Assembly (NCBI RefSeq): GCF_004365875.1
Contig: NZ_SODF01000003.1
Location: 295,763 to 359,762 of the forward strand
Direction: 5' to 3'
Source of the DNA: Kribbella kalugense
Lineage (GTDB): Bacteria; Actinomycetota; Actinomycetes; Propionibacteriales; Kribbellaceae
Length of the DNA: 64,000 nt
The position numbers were made by a program, and so were the translations under genes. This document shows, in pieces, positions 1-8,413 of this stretch. The notes beneath the pieces are model-generated. The model did no database searches and was not told the origin of the DNA. It saw only the letters and a list, made by a program, of their open reading frames with translations. Numbering within the stretch: the first letter of the stretch is position 1; each line of letters starts with the position of its first letter.

Positions 1-2356
1 CCAGCCAGAAGCCCGCCGTCACGACCGTCGTCAGCAGCACGATCCCGAGCACACCTTGCACGATGAGCTCGGTGGACTTGCCAACCGAGTCCCAAGCGAC
101 CGTCACGGTGATGATCCAGCCGGCGGTCATCATGAACATCAGCGGACCACTGCCACCACCCAGCCGGCTCGCAACCAGCGTCCCGGCCAGACCGGCCAGC
201 GCGGCGAACCAACCGAGCAACTCGTACCGCTGCCGCGACTCACGCAGCAGACTGACCAACGCCACCAGGATCAGCGGTACGGCGAACCACCACGGCGCCG
301 GCGCACCAATCGGCGTACCGGTCAGCAAGTGCTGCAGGCTGTTGCCCGGACCGACCGCAGCGGTCGGCGGCCCGCCTGCCTCTTGTCCCAGCTTCGACGG
401 ATGCCGGATCAGCTCGATCGTCCACGGCAGAACGAGCAGCAGCCCCAGTACGACGGAGAACACCAGCTGCCGACCCTGTCGCCGCCAGCCCAGTCCCAGC
501 ACTCCACCGAAGACAAGGATGATCGCGACCAGCAGACCCAGCGCCGGAGTGAACGCGACCAGCACGGCCAAACAGATCCCAGCGAACCACGCGGCCCGCC
601 AACTGCCCTGCACGACAACGCGTCGCCGACGAGCAATCGTGTGTACGGCGGCACCGAGCAGCGGCAGCACGATCGCGGCCACACACGTCCCGAGCCGCCC
701 CTGCGAAATAGCGCCGTTCGTAAACACCGCCAGCCCGTACGCCGACGCTCCCCAAGCTCGCGCAACCCGGTCGACGACGAACGCCCGTAGCAACGCCCAC
801 GCGGCCAGACCGGCGAGCGGAACCGCACCGAGCAGGAGCAGGTTCGTCGCACCGCCAGGACCGAACATCACCGTCGAGAACGCCCACAGCTGCGCCAGCC
901 ACGCAGGCGGCGTGACTCCGGGCGGAGCGGAAGCCGCTGCGTGCCAGAGCGCCGAGAGGCTCTCGTGTGCCGGGAGCAGCAGGTTGGACCGCAGGACTCC
1001 GCTGCCGATCAGGTCGCGGGCCGCAACCAGCGCACCGATCGCCAGCACGACCCATGCACCCAGGAACGGCCGCCGGATCAGCTGACGACGCCACCGCGGC
1101 TGGCCGACCGCTACTCGAGCAGTGGACTTGGCCCGGCGTGCAGTGGTGACGACCTGCTCTTCCGGCTCGTCCGCCCAGGCTTCACGGATCCGCTCGGAGA
1201 TCGTGCCGGTCGTTTCCTCCAGGTTGTGCCGCAGTGCGTGCACCGACCGGGAGAAGAGTCCCTTGATGGAGTCGTACGGGACCTGGTCGAGATGTCGCCG
1301 GTCCTTGCGGGCCTGCGTCCAGCCGCCGGCCAGCAGAGTGCCGAGCAACGCGGTCCACTCGTCGACGGCACCGGACGGAGTCTTGCCGATCAGGAACCAG
1401 ATCGACCGCAGCACGGTGCCGAACAGGAACCGCAGGATCAGCAGCGGCAGCAGCTTGCCCGGTGCATTCGCGAGAACGGTGTAGTAAGCATGTGCGCGGT
1501 CGAGCTGGTACGCGTGCCGCCTGGTGCCGGCCAGCGAACGCTCGCCGGTCGCGGCGGCCTGGGCGTGGTAGATGACCGCGTCGGGTGCGACGCCGACCTG
1601 GTACCCCGCGCGGCTGGCGCGCCAGCCGAAGTCGATGTCGTCGCGGAACATCGGCAGCCGCGGGTCGAAACCGTGCAGCGCCTCCCAGACGTCGCGGCGG
1701 ACCAGCATGCCGGCCGAGCTGACCGCGAGTACGTTCCGCGGCTGGTCGTGCTGGCCCTGGTCGAGCTCGCCGTTCTCGATACCGGTGTCGCGGCGGCCGC
1801 CGAGCGACGTGGTGACGCCGACCTCGAGCAGTTCGCGGTCCCGCGGCCACAGCCGCAGCTTCGGTCCCCAGACCCCGGTGTTCGGCGAATTAGTGGCCTG
1901 GAGCAACAACTTCTCCAGCGCCTTCGGCGCCGGCGCGCAGTCGTCGTGCAGCAGCCACAGCCACTCGACCACGGGCATGTGACCGTCGTCGCCGTACGGG
2001 CCGACCGCGCTCGGGATCGGCGCGAAGCCGTGGGCCTCGAGGCCGCGGGCGACCGCCATACCAAAACCGGTCCGGGCCGAGACGCTGACGACGGGCTCGA
2101 CCCCGGGCATCGCTGCGAGCAGTTCGGCGGTCTCGTCGGTGGAGCCGGTGTCGACCGCGATCAGCCGGTCCGGCCGCGGGTTGAGCGCCCACAGCGACTC
2201 GGACAGCCGCGGCAGCCAGGCCGCGCCCTCATGCCCGACCACCACCGCGGTGACGACATGCCGGACCCGCGGACGACCCATCGGGTCGCCGATGTGGTCG
2301 GTCGGGAAGTCGACGGAGTCGAAGAATTCCCAGCCGGCCGGGGCTTCTTGTTCCAT
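1..2356 (-). CDS. Large membrane glycosyltransferase, family 2 (C-terminus beyond window)
   Basis: An open frame runs from ATG at 2356 to the window edge, giving about 785 residues and no stop, so the gene is partial. The N-terminal part reads as a GT-A fold GT2 enzyme: a start like TAVVVGHEGAAWLPRLSESL, then AVDTGSTDETAELL, a DDCAP acidic motif near residue 115, and FDPRLPMFRDDIDFGWR about 100 residues later, which is the usual acceptor-side ED/DD region. A long hydrophobic part with many membrane segments follows. It probably transfers sugars to an envelope polymer at the membrane; the substrate is unknown. A GTG five codons upstream (2371) is an alternative start. The gene lies downstream of whiB on the same strand but behind a terminator, so it is probably transcribed separately. 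Confidence 0.85.
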   Translation of the reverse strand, partial: MEQEAPAGWEFFDSVDFPTDHIGDPMGRPRVRHVVTAVVVGHEGAAWLPRLSESLWALNPRPDRLIAVDTGSTDETAELLAAMPGVEPVVSVSARTGFGMAVARGLEAHGFAPIPSAVGPYGDDGHMPVVEWLWLLHDDCAPAPKALEKLLLQATNSPNTGVWGPKLRLWPRDRELLEVGVTTSLGGRRDTGIENGELDQGQHDQPRNVLAVSSAGMLVRRDVWEALHGFDPRLPMFRDDIDFGWRASRAGYQVGVAPDAVIYHAQAAATGERSLAGTRRHAYQLDRAHAYYTVLANAPGKLLPLLILRFLFGTVLRSIWFLIGKTPSGAVDEWTALLGTLLAGGWTQARKDRRHLDQVPYDSIKGLFSRSVHALRHNLEETTGTISERIREAWADEPEEQVVTTARRAKSTARVAVGQPRWRRQLIRRPFLGAWVVLAIGALVAARDLIGSGVLRSNLLLPAHESLSALWHAAASAPPGVTPPAWLAQLWAFSTVMFGPGGATNLLLLGAVPLAGLAAWALLRAFVVDRVARAWGASAYGLAVFTNGAISQGRLGTCVAAIVLPLLGAAVHTIARRRRVVVQGSWRAAWFAGICLAVLVAFTPALGLLVAIILVFGGVLGLGWRRQGRQLVFSVVLGLLLVLPWTIELIRHPSKLGQEAGGPPTAAVGPGNSLQHLLTGTPIGAPAPWWFAVPLILVALVSLLRESRQRYELLGWFAALAGLAGTLVASRLGGGSGPLMFMMTAGWIITVTVAWDSVGKSTELIVQGVLGIVLLTTVVTAGFWL

Positions 2357-2446
2357 GCGGAGCTGTGACACCTCGATGCTTGCGGACGGTCACCGCGACC
2401 GCTGGTCCCGGCGAGGACTCACCATACAGCCGCCTGACCTGGGCCG

Positions 2447-2490
2447 GAAAAGCCGCGGGCCCCGGACGACGTTCGTCCGGGGCCTCGCGG
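2447..2490 (-). terminator. Rho-independent terminator after whiB
   Basis: A 12-bp perfect inverted repeat (2458-2469 with 2473-2484, 3-nt loop) extends by five more pairs (2453-2457 with 2486-2490) around one bulged base. Read on the minus strand it is followed by CTTTTCC. It sits 34 bp past the whiB stop. Confidence 0.8.
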
Positions 2491-2523
2491 AAGTCCTGAT
2501 GTAGTTGTGCTGGTCACCGACCG

Positions 2524-2790
2524 TCAGACGGCCTTCTTCTTCAGCTTGCGGCGTTCCCGTTCCGACAGACCGCCCCAGATCCCGAAGCGCTCATCGTTCT
2601 GCAGCGCGTACTCGAGGCACTCGCCCCGGACATCGCAACCGAGGCACACCTTCTTCGCCTCGCGGGTGGAACCGCCCTTCTCCGGGAAGAAAGCCTCTGG
2701 ATCGGTCTGGGCGCACAGCGCCCGTTCCTGCCAGTTCGGCTCCTCCTCGATCGCCTCACCGTCGACAATCGCCATCAGCGTTTCTGTCAC
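2524..2790 (-). CDS. whiB: WhiB-family iron-sulfur transcriptional regulator (WhiB/WhiB2 type)
   Basis: The 88-residue protein has the four cysteines of the [4Fe-4S] cluster (ALCAQTDPEAFFPEKGG, then VCLGCDVRGEC) followed by the G[IV]WGG turn (FGIWGGLSERERRKLKKKAV) and a basic tail that binds DNA. WhiB proteins act with the principal sigma factor; this subtype controls septation and sporulation in Streptomyces and division in mycobacteria. The frame is open upstream, but GTG at 2790 is chosen because a strong Shine-Dalgarno (GAGGAGGT, 2797-2804) lies 6 nt before it and the resulting N-terminus fits the family. Its position beside fbiA matches the whiB2-fbiA neighbourhood of M. tuberculosis. 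It has its own promoter and terminator. Confidence 0.93.
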   Translation of the reverse strand: MTETLMAIVDGEAIEEEPNWQERALCAQTDPEAFFPEKGGSTREAKKVCLGCDVRGECLEYALQNDERFGIWGGLSERERRKLKKKAV

Positions 2791-2918
2791 GGTACGACCT
2801 CCTCGACCCTGTTCGTTCCCCTGTACATGTGGGTTTGCGGTCCACATGCCTGACCTCGTCCGTCCTGCGCTCTGCAACGGTCCCCGATACCGAGTGTCCA
2901 ACGAACGACACGGTTGAA

Positions 2919-2947
2919 ATTACATTCCTGCAATCCACGAAAGTCAA
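2919..2947 (-). promoter_or_regulatory. Housekeeping-type promoter of whiB
   Basis: On the minus strand there is TTGACT (2947-2942), a 17-nt spacer, then TGTAAT (2924-2919). This is a near-consensus principal-sigma promoter. It predicts a start near 2912 and a leader of roughly 120 nt before the whiB GTG. Confidence 0.75.
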
Positions 2948-2985
2948 GCCGTGCTCTGCTATTGGGATCATCCGCAACATGCCCG

Positions 2986-3021
2986 CAAAAGAACGAGAGG
3001 CCTGCGGATACAGGCCTCTCG
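2986..3021 (-). terminator. Rho-independent terminator after the Q/G-rich membrane protein gene
   Basis: An 11-bp perfect stem (2994-3004 with 3011-3021, 6-nt loop) is followed on the minus strand by TTCTTTTGC. It isolates the gene ending at 3124 from whiB. Together with the whiB promoter it accounts for the 333-bp gap 2791-3123. Confidence 0.85.
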
Positions 3022-3100
3022 CACTGCGTACCCCGGCACAAACCTCATCCTGCCGGGATTTTCCTGCTAGTTCGGCAAGGGCTTGCCGCCCCAGATCCCT

Positions 3101-3134
3101 GCCCTGTCAGGAGGGCTGCCCTGTCAGGAGGGCT
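3101..3134. repeat. 17-bp tandem duplication across a stop codon
   Basis: GCCCTGTCAGGAGGGCT occurs twice in direct succession (3101-3117 and 3118-3134). The second copy encodes the last residues and TGA stop of the Q/G-rich protein, so the first copy supplies a spare copy of the same end. Confidence 0.9.
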
Positions 3135-4389
3135 GGGACCACCAGCCCTGCTGACCCTGGCCCTGCTGGTTCGGGTCGTTCTTCTCCGGGTTGACGCTCG
3201 GGTCGACCCGGGTCTCGTCGGCCGGCGCGGGCTCCGAGGCGGGCTCGGACGCGGCCGGCTGGTCGGCGGCCGGGGTCTCCTCGGCCTGCCAGGCCTGCTC
3301 CTGCTGCCAGGTCTGCTGCGCAGGCTGGCCGTCGGACGGCTCGTGTGAGCCCTCCTCGACTACGGGGTGCTCCTGCTGGCTCCACTCCTGCTGAGCAGGC
3401 TGGGCCGGCTGGCCGTACTCCTGGCCGCCCCACTGCTGCTGGCCGCCCTCGGCGCCGCCCCACTGCTGCTCCTGCGGCCACTGCTGACCCTGCTGGGCCG
3501 GGTCCTGTCCGCCCCACTGCTGCTGGCCTTCGGAGCTCCACGCCTGGGTGGGCTCGGTGCCCTGGCCCTCGGCGGTCCAGGCCTGCTCGCCCTGCGGCTG
3601 ACCGGCAGCGTGCTGGGCGGAGTGCTGCGCCTCGGCGTCACCGGCCGACCAGTTCTGCTGCTCGCCCTGGTTCCACTGCTGCTCCTGCGGCCACTGCTGC
3701 TGGTCGCCCTGACCCGCGGCGTACCCACCGGCAGCACCGGCCGCGGCATAACCGCCGCCGTACTGGCCCTGGCCCTGGCCCTGGTCGTACTGGCCGCCGA
3801 ACTGACCCTGCTGGGCCGGCTGTCCCGGCTGGCCGTAGCCCTGCTGACCCTGCTGGCCGTACGGCGCGGTCTGGCCGTACTGCTGACCCTGCTGGCCCTG
3901 CTGGCCGTACTGCTGGCCCTGCGGGAACTGGCCCGCCTTCGGCACACGCACCGGCGCCGGCAGCGACTGGAACGTCTTCAGGATGTAGAAACCGGCACCG
4001 CCGTACAGCGCCAGACCGGCGAGCGACGCGACGAAGTTGAAGATCTTCATGCCGGCAGTGGTGCCATCGTTGAACCCCGCGAACGCCGCGATCAGCACGA
4101 TCAGCGCGGTCAGACCAGTGATGACCAGCGCCGCGAGTGCGACGGTCCGCGCGTTCGGGGTCCGCTCCCCTTCGTTCACCAGCCACACCGCGCCGACCAC
4201 GGCGAGGATGCTCACCACCCCGGTGACGCCTAGCGGGGACAGCAGGTTCGAGACGAAGGCTGAAGCGGCAACAAAACCGGCTCCGCCGACGAACAGCCGG
4301 ATCAGCGAGGCCAGCGCGAGCAGGCCGGCGAATGCGAGCAGGATGTACGCGACCGGCTCTCTGAGCTTCTTGGTTGCGTCGGTGACCAC
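3124..4389 (-). CDS. Four-helix membrane protein with long Gln/Gly-rich low-complexity tail
   Basis: The 421-residue product starts at GTG 4389, 5 nt after the Shine-Dalgarno GAGGAG; the longer open frame upstream is antisense to fbiA and is rejected. Residues about 10-140 hold four membrane segments (for example YILLAFAGLLALASL and IFNFVASLAGLALYGG). From about residue 155 the sequence is made of Gln, Gly, Tyr, Pro, Trp and Glu with repeats such as QQGQQYGQ and WPQEQQW, and the last 90 residues become acidic and Pro/Ala-rich. No enzyme motif is visible. A disordered, possibly condensate-forming or protein-binding cytoplasmic or external tail is an inference. The gene is divergent from fbiA. 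Confidence 0.85.
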   Translation of the reverse strand: MVTDATKKLREPVAYILLAFAGLLALASLIRLFVGGAGFVAASAFVSNLLSPLGVTGVVSILAVVGAVWLVNEGERTPNARTVALAALVITGLTALIVLIAAFAGFNDGTTAGMKIFNFVASLAGLALYGGAGFYILKTFQSLPAPVRVPKAGQFPQGQQYGQQGQQGQQYGQTAPYGQQGQQGYGQPGQPAQQGQFGGQYDQGQGQGQYGGGYAAAGAAGGYAAGQGDQQQWPQEQQWNQGEQQNWSAGDAEAQHSAQHAAGQPQGEQAWTAEGQGTEPTQAWSSEGQQQWGGQDPAQQGQQWPQEQQWGGAEGGQQQWGGQEYGQPAQPAQQEWSQQEHPVVEEGSHEPSDGQPAQQTWQQEQAWQAEETPAADQPAASEPASEPAPADETRVDPSVNPEKNDPNQQGQGQQGWWSQPS

Positions 4390-4503
4390 GAGGGCTCCTC
4401 GGATGTTGGGGGCCGTACAACTGAGCTGTGCGGATGGTTCGGACCCCCCGCAGCATAGTCGTGCGGTGGTTCGACGCATTGACGACTCGTGCAGACTCTT
4501 CCC

Positions 4504-5481
4504 ATGCGATTGACAGTGCTGGCCGGTGGCATCGGCGGTTCCACCTTCCTGCGCGGGCTGCTCCAGGCCCGGCCGGACGCCGAGATCACCGTCGTGGGGA
4601 ACACCGCGGACGACATCACCCTGTTCGGGCTGCGGGTCTGCCCCGACCTGGACACCGTGATGTACACCCTCGGCGGTGGCATCTCGGAGGAACGTAAGTG
4701 GGGTCGTGAGGACGAGACCTGGGTGATCAAGGAGGAGCTCGCGGCGTACGGCGTGGAGCCCACCTGGTTCGGGCTCGGCGACCGGGACGTAGCGACGCAC
4801 CTGGTCCGCACCCAGATGCTGGACGCGGGCTACAGCCTCAGTGCGGTCACCGAGGCCCTGTGTGCACGCTGGAAGCTTCCGGTGCGGCTGCTGCCGATGA
4901 GTGACGACCGAGTAGAGACGCACGTCGTGGTGGACGACCCGGACCAACCGGGACGGCGCAAGGCGATCCACTTCCAGGAGTACTGGGTCCGCCTGCACGC
5001 CGAGGTACCAGCGCACCAGATCATCGCCGTCGGCGCGGACAAGGCGAAGCCGGCTCCCGGCGTGCTGGAGGCGATCGCGGACTGCGACGTACTGATCATC
5101 CCGCCGTCGAACCCGGTGGTGTCGGTCGGCACGATCCTCGGCGTACCAGGTATTCGGGACGCGGTCCGCGAGACGGCCGCACCGGTCATCGGGCTGTCGC
5201 CGATCATCGGCAGCAGTCCGGTTCGCGGAATGGCGGACAAGGTGCTCGCTGCGGTCGGAGTGGCATCTACGGCGTCGGCAGTCGCGCGGTACTACGGTTC
5301 GCGGGCGAGCGGCGGCGTACTCGACGGCTGGCTGATCGACTCGTCGGACGCGATCCAGGCGGATTCGATCGCCGGGGCCGGAATTCACGTCCAGGCCGTG
5401 CCGTTGTGGATGACGGACGAGACCACCACCGCCGCGATGGCTGACGCGGCACTGACCCTCGCGGAGGCCGTACGGCGATGA
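4504..5481 (+). CDS. fbiA: Phosphoenolpyruvate transferase of coenzyme F420 synthesis (CofD/FbiA)
   Basis: The 325-residue protein starts with the family's [12 protein letters not shown] loop, followed by [14 protein letters not shown] and [10 protein letters not shown], all typical of CofD/FbiA. It joins the guanosine-diphosphate-activated 3-carbon acid (phosphoenolpyruvate in actinobacteria) to the deazaflavin FO, giving dehydro-F420-0. ATG 4504 is used rather than 4489 because the family begins directly with this beta strand. Its TGA overlaps the fbiB ATG by 4 nt, so the two are translationally coupled. Confidence 0.95.
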   Translation: MRLTVLAGGIGGSTFLRGLLQARPDAEITVVGNTADDITLFGLRVCPDLDTVMYTLGGGISEERKWGREDETWVIKEELAAYGVEPTWFGLGDRDVATHLVRTQMLDAGYSLSAVTEALCARWKLPVRLLPMSDDRVETHVVVDDPDQPGRRKAIHFQEYWVRLHAEVPAHQIIAVGADKAKPAPGVLEAIADCDVLIIPPSNPVVSVGTILGVPGIRDAVRETAAPVIGLSPIIGSSPVRGMADKVLAAVGVASTASAVARYYGSRASGGVLDGWLIDSSDAIQADSIAGAGIHVQAVPLWMTDETTTAAMADAALTLAEAVRR

Positions 5482-6446
5482 GGAAGCACCTGGAGATCTT
5501 CCCGGTGACCGGACTGCCGGAGGTGGCGGCCGGGGACGACCTGGCCGCGCTGATCGCGGACGGGACCGATCTGCGCGACGGCGACGTCGTCTCGGTCACG
5601 TCGAAGATCGTCAGCAAGGCGGAGGGCCGGGTGACGTACGGCACGCGGCAAGAGGCGATCGACGCCGAGCTGGTCCGGGTCGTCGCGCAACGCGGCGAGA
5701 CCCGGATCGTGCAGACCCGGCACGGCCTGGTGATGGCCGCCGCCGGCACCGACACGTCCAACACGGCACCCGGCACGGTCCTGCTGCTCCCGGTCGACCC
5801 CGACGAGTCGGCGCGATTGCTGCGGACGGCCTTGAAGGAGCGGTACGACGTCAACGTCGGCATCGTGATCACCGACACACTGGGCCGCCCGTGGCGCAAC
5901 GGTCAGACGGACCTGGCGATCGGGGCTGCCGGCGTACGAGTCGTCGAGGATCTGCGCGGTACGACGGACAGCCACGGGAACGTGCTCGCGGTGACCGAGC
6001 CGGCGCTGGCGGACGAGATCGCCGGCGCGAGCGAGCTGGTCAAGGGCAAGGCGGACGGGGTGCCGGTCGCCGTACTGCGGGGGCTGGACGACGTCGTACT
6101 GCCGGCTGACGAGCACGGACCCGGAGCGCGGGCGCTGGTGCGGGACGCCGAGTTCGACATGTTCAGCCTGGGAACTCGGGAGGCCGCGCGGGCCGCCGTA
6201 CTCGAGCAGAAGGCGCCGTCCGGACCGCGGGAAGTCGATCCGGCTGTCTGGGCCGGGTTGGTGCGCGATGACGTCCGGCTCGAGGTCGGTGACAACGCTG
6301 TCACGGTATCCGGCGAGGAGGCGGTGGCGGTCGGGATCGTTGCCGAGAAGCTCGCGGTACTGCTGCATGCGGAGGGGTACGGCGTGACGGTGCGGACCGG
6401 TCCGGGCAGCGAGGCGACGGTCACGTTCGGCTCACGGTCGCGCTAG
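5478..6446 (+). CDS. fbiB: Coenzyme F420-0:L-glutamate ligase, CofE domain only
   Basis: Residues 1 to about 245 match the CofE ligase fold ([47 protein letters not shown]), which adds gamma-linked glutamates to F420-0 using GTP. Mycobacterial FbiB is about 448 residues with a C-terminal FMN-binding nitroreductase-like domain that reduces dehydro-F420-0. Here only about 75 residues follow the ligase and they do not resemble that domain (322 residues in total). The missing reductase must be supplied elsewhere or by another route. The gene is coupled to fbiA by an ATGA overlap. Confidence 0.92.
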   Translation: MRKHLEIFPVTGLPEVAAGDDLAALIADGTDLRDGDVVSVTSKIVSKAEGRVTYGTRQEAIDAELVRVVAQRGETRIVQTRHGLVMAAAGTDTSNTAPGTVLLLPVDPDESARLLRTALKERYDVNVGIVITDTLGRPWRNGQTDLAIGAAGVRVVEDLRGTTDSHGNVLAVTEPALADEIAGASELVKGKADGVPVAVLRGLDDVVLPADEHGPGARALVRDAEFDMFSLGTREAARAAVLEQKAPSGPREVDPAVWAGLVRDDVRLEVGDNAVTVSGEEAVAVGIVAEKLAVLLHAEGYGVTVRTGPGSEATVTFGSRSR

Positions 6447-6532
6447 TTTTCTAGGCAACTTCTTAGGGTCGCCTCGTACACTGCCTTCGCACGGCGGCGC
6501 GGTGGCCGCCCTTAGCCGGGAAGACCAACACT

Positions 6533-7249
6533 GTGGGTAAAGCGTCGTCGCAGAAGCAGTCGCGCCGCGAAATGATCGAGAAGATGCAGCGCCAGCAGGC
6601 CCAATCGGACCGTCGCCGCACGATCCTGATCGTGATCGGCGCGATCGTGGTCGGCCTGGCCATCATCGCGTACCCGGCGATCCGGCTGATCCAGGACTCC
6701 AAGACCAAGGACCAGGCCCTGACCGAGTTCGGGGTCGCCGCATCGGCGGCCTCCTGCGCCGCGATCACCAACGACGCGGCCGGAGGCACCCAGGACCACC
6801 GCCCCGACGGCGAGAAGATCCTGTACTCGGTGTCCCCGCCGTCGTCCGGCCCGCACTACGCGGTCTGGGCGCCGTTCGACAAGAAGTTCTACACGACCAG
6901 CGACCGCCCGCCGGTGGAGAACCTGGTCCACAACCTGGAGCACGGCTACACGATCCTCTGGTACCGCGACACGCTGCCGAAGGACCAGATCGACCAGATC
7001 GAGAAGCTGTCGAAGTCCAAGCTCCCGGACACCTCGGTCGGCAAGTTCATCGCCGCGCCCTTCAAGGAGTCCGAAGGCAAGGGCTGGCCCGAGGGCAAGA
7101 TGCTCGCGTTCGCCCACTGGAGCTCCCCCGGCGCCGACCAGAAGTCCTTCGGCCACCGCCAGTTCTGCAGCTCGGTCAGCGGCGACGCCCTCAAGCAGTT
7201 CATGGAGAAGTACCCGGCCGCGGACGCGCAGGAGCCCAACGCCGGCTGA
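6533..7249 (+). CDS. Membrane-anchored DUF3105 protein
   Basis: The 238-residue protein has a basic, charged start, one membrane helix (ILIVIGAIVVGLAIIAYPAI) and an extracytoplasmic DUF3105 domain with the conserved GPHYAVWAPF, VHNLEHGYTILWY and FAHW segments. DUF3105 is common in actinobacteria and has no established function; the His-rich motifs suggest metal binding (inference). The start is GTG 6533. A strong terminator follows. Confidence 0.85.
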   Translation: MGKASSQKQSRREMIEKMQRQQAQSDRRRTILIVIGAIVVGLAIIAYPAIRLIQDSKTKDQALTEFGVAASAASCAAITNDAAGGTQDHRPDGEKILYSVSPPSSGPHYAVWAPFDKKFYTTSDRPPVENLVHNLEHGYTILWYRDTLPKDQIDQIEKLSKSKLPDTSVGKFIAAPFKESEGKGWPEGKMLAFAHWSSPGADQKSFGHRQFCSSVSGDALKQFMEKYPAADAQEPNAG

Positions 7250-7262
7250 CCTGTCACGAAGT

Positions 7263-7296
7263 ACGCCCCCGAGGAGCTGGTCCTCGGGGGCGTTTT
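7263..7296 (+). terminator. Rho-independent terminator after the DUF3105 gene
   Basis: A 12-bp perfect stem (7264-7275 with 7281-7292) with a 5-nt loop is followed by TTTT. It lies between two convergent genes, so it may also protect manC on the other strand. Confidence 0.9.
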
Positions 7297-7307
7297 CGGT
7301 GCGGAGG

Positions 7308-8402
7308 TTAGATGTAGTCCGCGTGATCCGACTGGACTCGGGCTACCAGGTCTTTGACGCGTTCGCCGTCGCTCAGCGGGCAGACCATCGTGACGTCCTG
7401 GGTGTGGACGATGATGTGGCTGCGCAGGCCTACGGCGGCGACCAGGTGGTCGGGGTCGTCGGTGACGATGATGTTGTCGTGGGAGTCGAGCAGGCAGCTC
7501 AGCGTGATGCTGTCGGTCCGGTTGCCGTTCTCGTCAGCGGCGTACGTGTCGGCCAGTGCGGCCCACGAACCGACGTCCAGCCAGTGCACCGGCATCGGTA
7601 CGACGACCACGTCGGCGTCGACCTTGCCCTGCGAGGCCGGCTCCATCACCGCGTAGTCGACGCTGATCTTCTTCAGGTTCGGGTAGATCTCTGCCAGCGT
7701 CGCGTCGCGCTGGTCGGTGTCCCACACCGCGGCTACTTCACGCAGCTTCGCGGCCGACTCCGGCAGCAGCTGGTCGAGCACCGACAGCACGGTCGTCCCA
7801 CGCCAGACGAACATCCCGGAGTTCCACCAGAACCGCCCGGTCGCCAGGTACTCCTCGGCGGTCGCCCGATCCGGCTTCTCCCGGAATCGATCGACGACGT
7901 ACGCCTGTGTGCCCTCGATCGGCGCACCCCGCTCGATGTAGCCGAGCCCGGTGTGCGGATGGGTCGGCTCGATCCCGAACGTCACCAGCGACCGGCCGCG
8001 GGCCTCCACCACCTCGAACCCGTGCTCGATCGCGGCCCGGAATTCCTCCTCCGGGCTGATCAGGTGATCCGACCCGACGAACGCGACGACAGCATCCGGA
8101 TCGTCCCGCGCCACGACAGCGGACGCGAGCCCGACCGCGTTCGCGGTGTCCCGCCGGGCCGGCTCGCCGATGATGTTGTGCTCGCCGAGCTCGGGCAGTT
8201 CCTTGCGTACGACGTCGGTGTACGCACCGACCGTGCACACGTAGATGTTCTCCGGCTCGACCAGTCCGCGGAGCCGGTTGTACGCCACCCGCAGCAGCGA
8301 CTGTCCCGCCGCCAGCGGCAGCACCTGCTTCGGCCGGTCGTCTCTGGACATCGGCCACAACCGCGTCCCTGAACCGCCCGCCAGGATCACCACGTTTCGC
8401 AT
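7308..8402 (-). CDS. manC: Mannose-1-phosphate guanylyltransferase
   Basis: The 364-residue nucleotidyltransferase opens with the signature VVILAGGSGTRLWPMSRDDRPKQ and contains FVGSDHLI, the catalytic-site segments YIERG and EKPD, and the FWWNSGMFVW motif of the GMP type. It makes GDP-mannose from mannose-1-phosphate and GTP for mannosylated glycans and lipids. It lacks the isomerase domain of bifunctional enzymes. It starts 11 bp after the nadK-like gene and is probably co-transcribed with it. A manB homologue also lies near fbiAB in mycobacteria. Confidence 0.93.
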   Translation of the reverse strand: MRNVVILAGGSGTRLWPMSRDDRPKQVLPLAAGQSLLRVAYNRLRGLVEPENIYVCTVGAYTDVVRKELPELGEHNIIGEPARRDTANAVGLASAVVARDDPDAVVAFVGSDHLISPEEEFRAAIEHGFEVVEARGRSLVTFGIEPTHPHTGLGYIERGAPIEGTQAYVVDRFREKPDRATAEEYLATGRFWWNSGMFVWRGTTVLSVLDQLLPESAAKLREVAAVWDTDQRDATLAEIYPNLKKISVDYAVMEPASQGKVDADVVVVPMPVHWLDVGSWAALADTYAADENGNRTDSITLSCLLDSHDNIIVTDDPDHLVAAVGLRSHIIVHTQDVTMVCPLSDGERVKDLVARVQSDHADYI

Positions 8403-8413
8403 GAGGAGAGACC

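Noticed and set aside
3340-3960. Repetitive DNA resembling a tandem array or CRISPR
   Set aside because: The short irregular repeats follow codons of Gln/Gly-rich protein; there are no constant repeats with unique spacers.
4390-5388. N-terminal extension of the Q/G-rich membrane protein
   Set aside because: The extension is antisense to fbiA, low in sense motifs, and a good ribosome site precedes GTG 4389.
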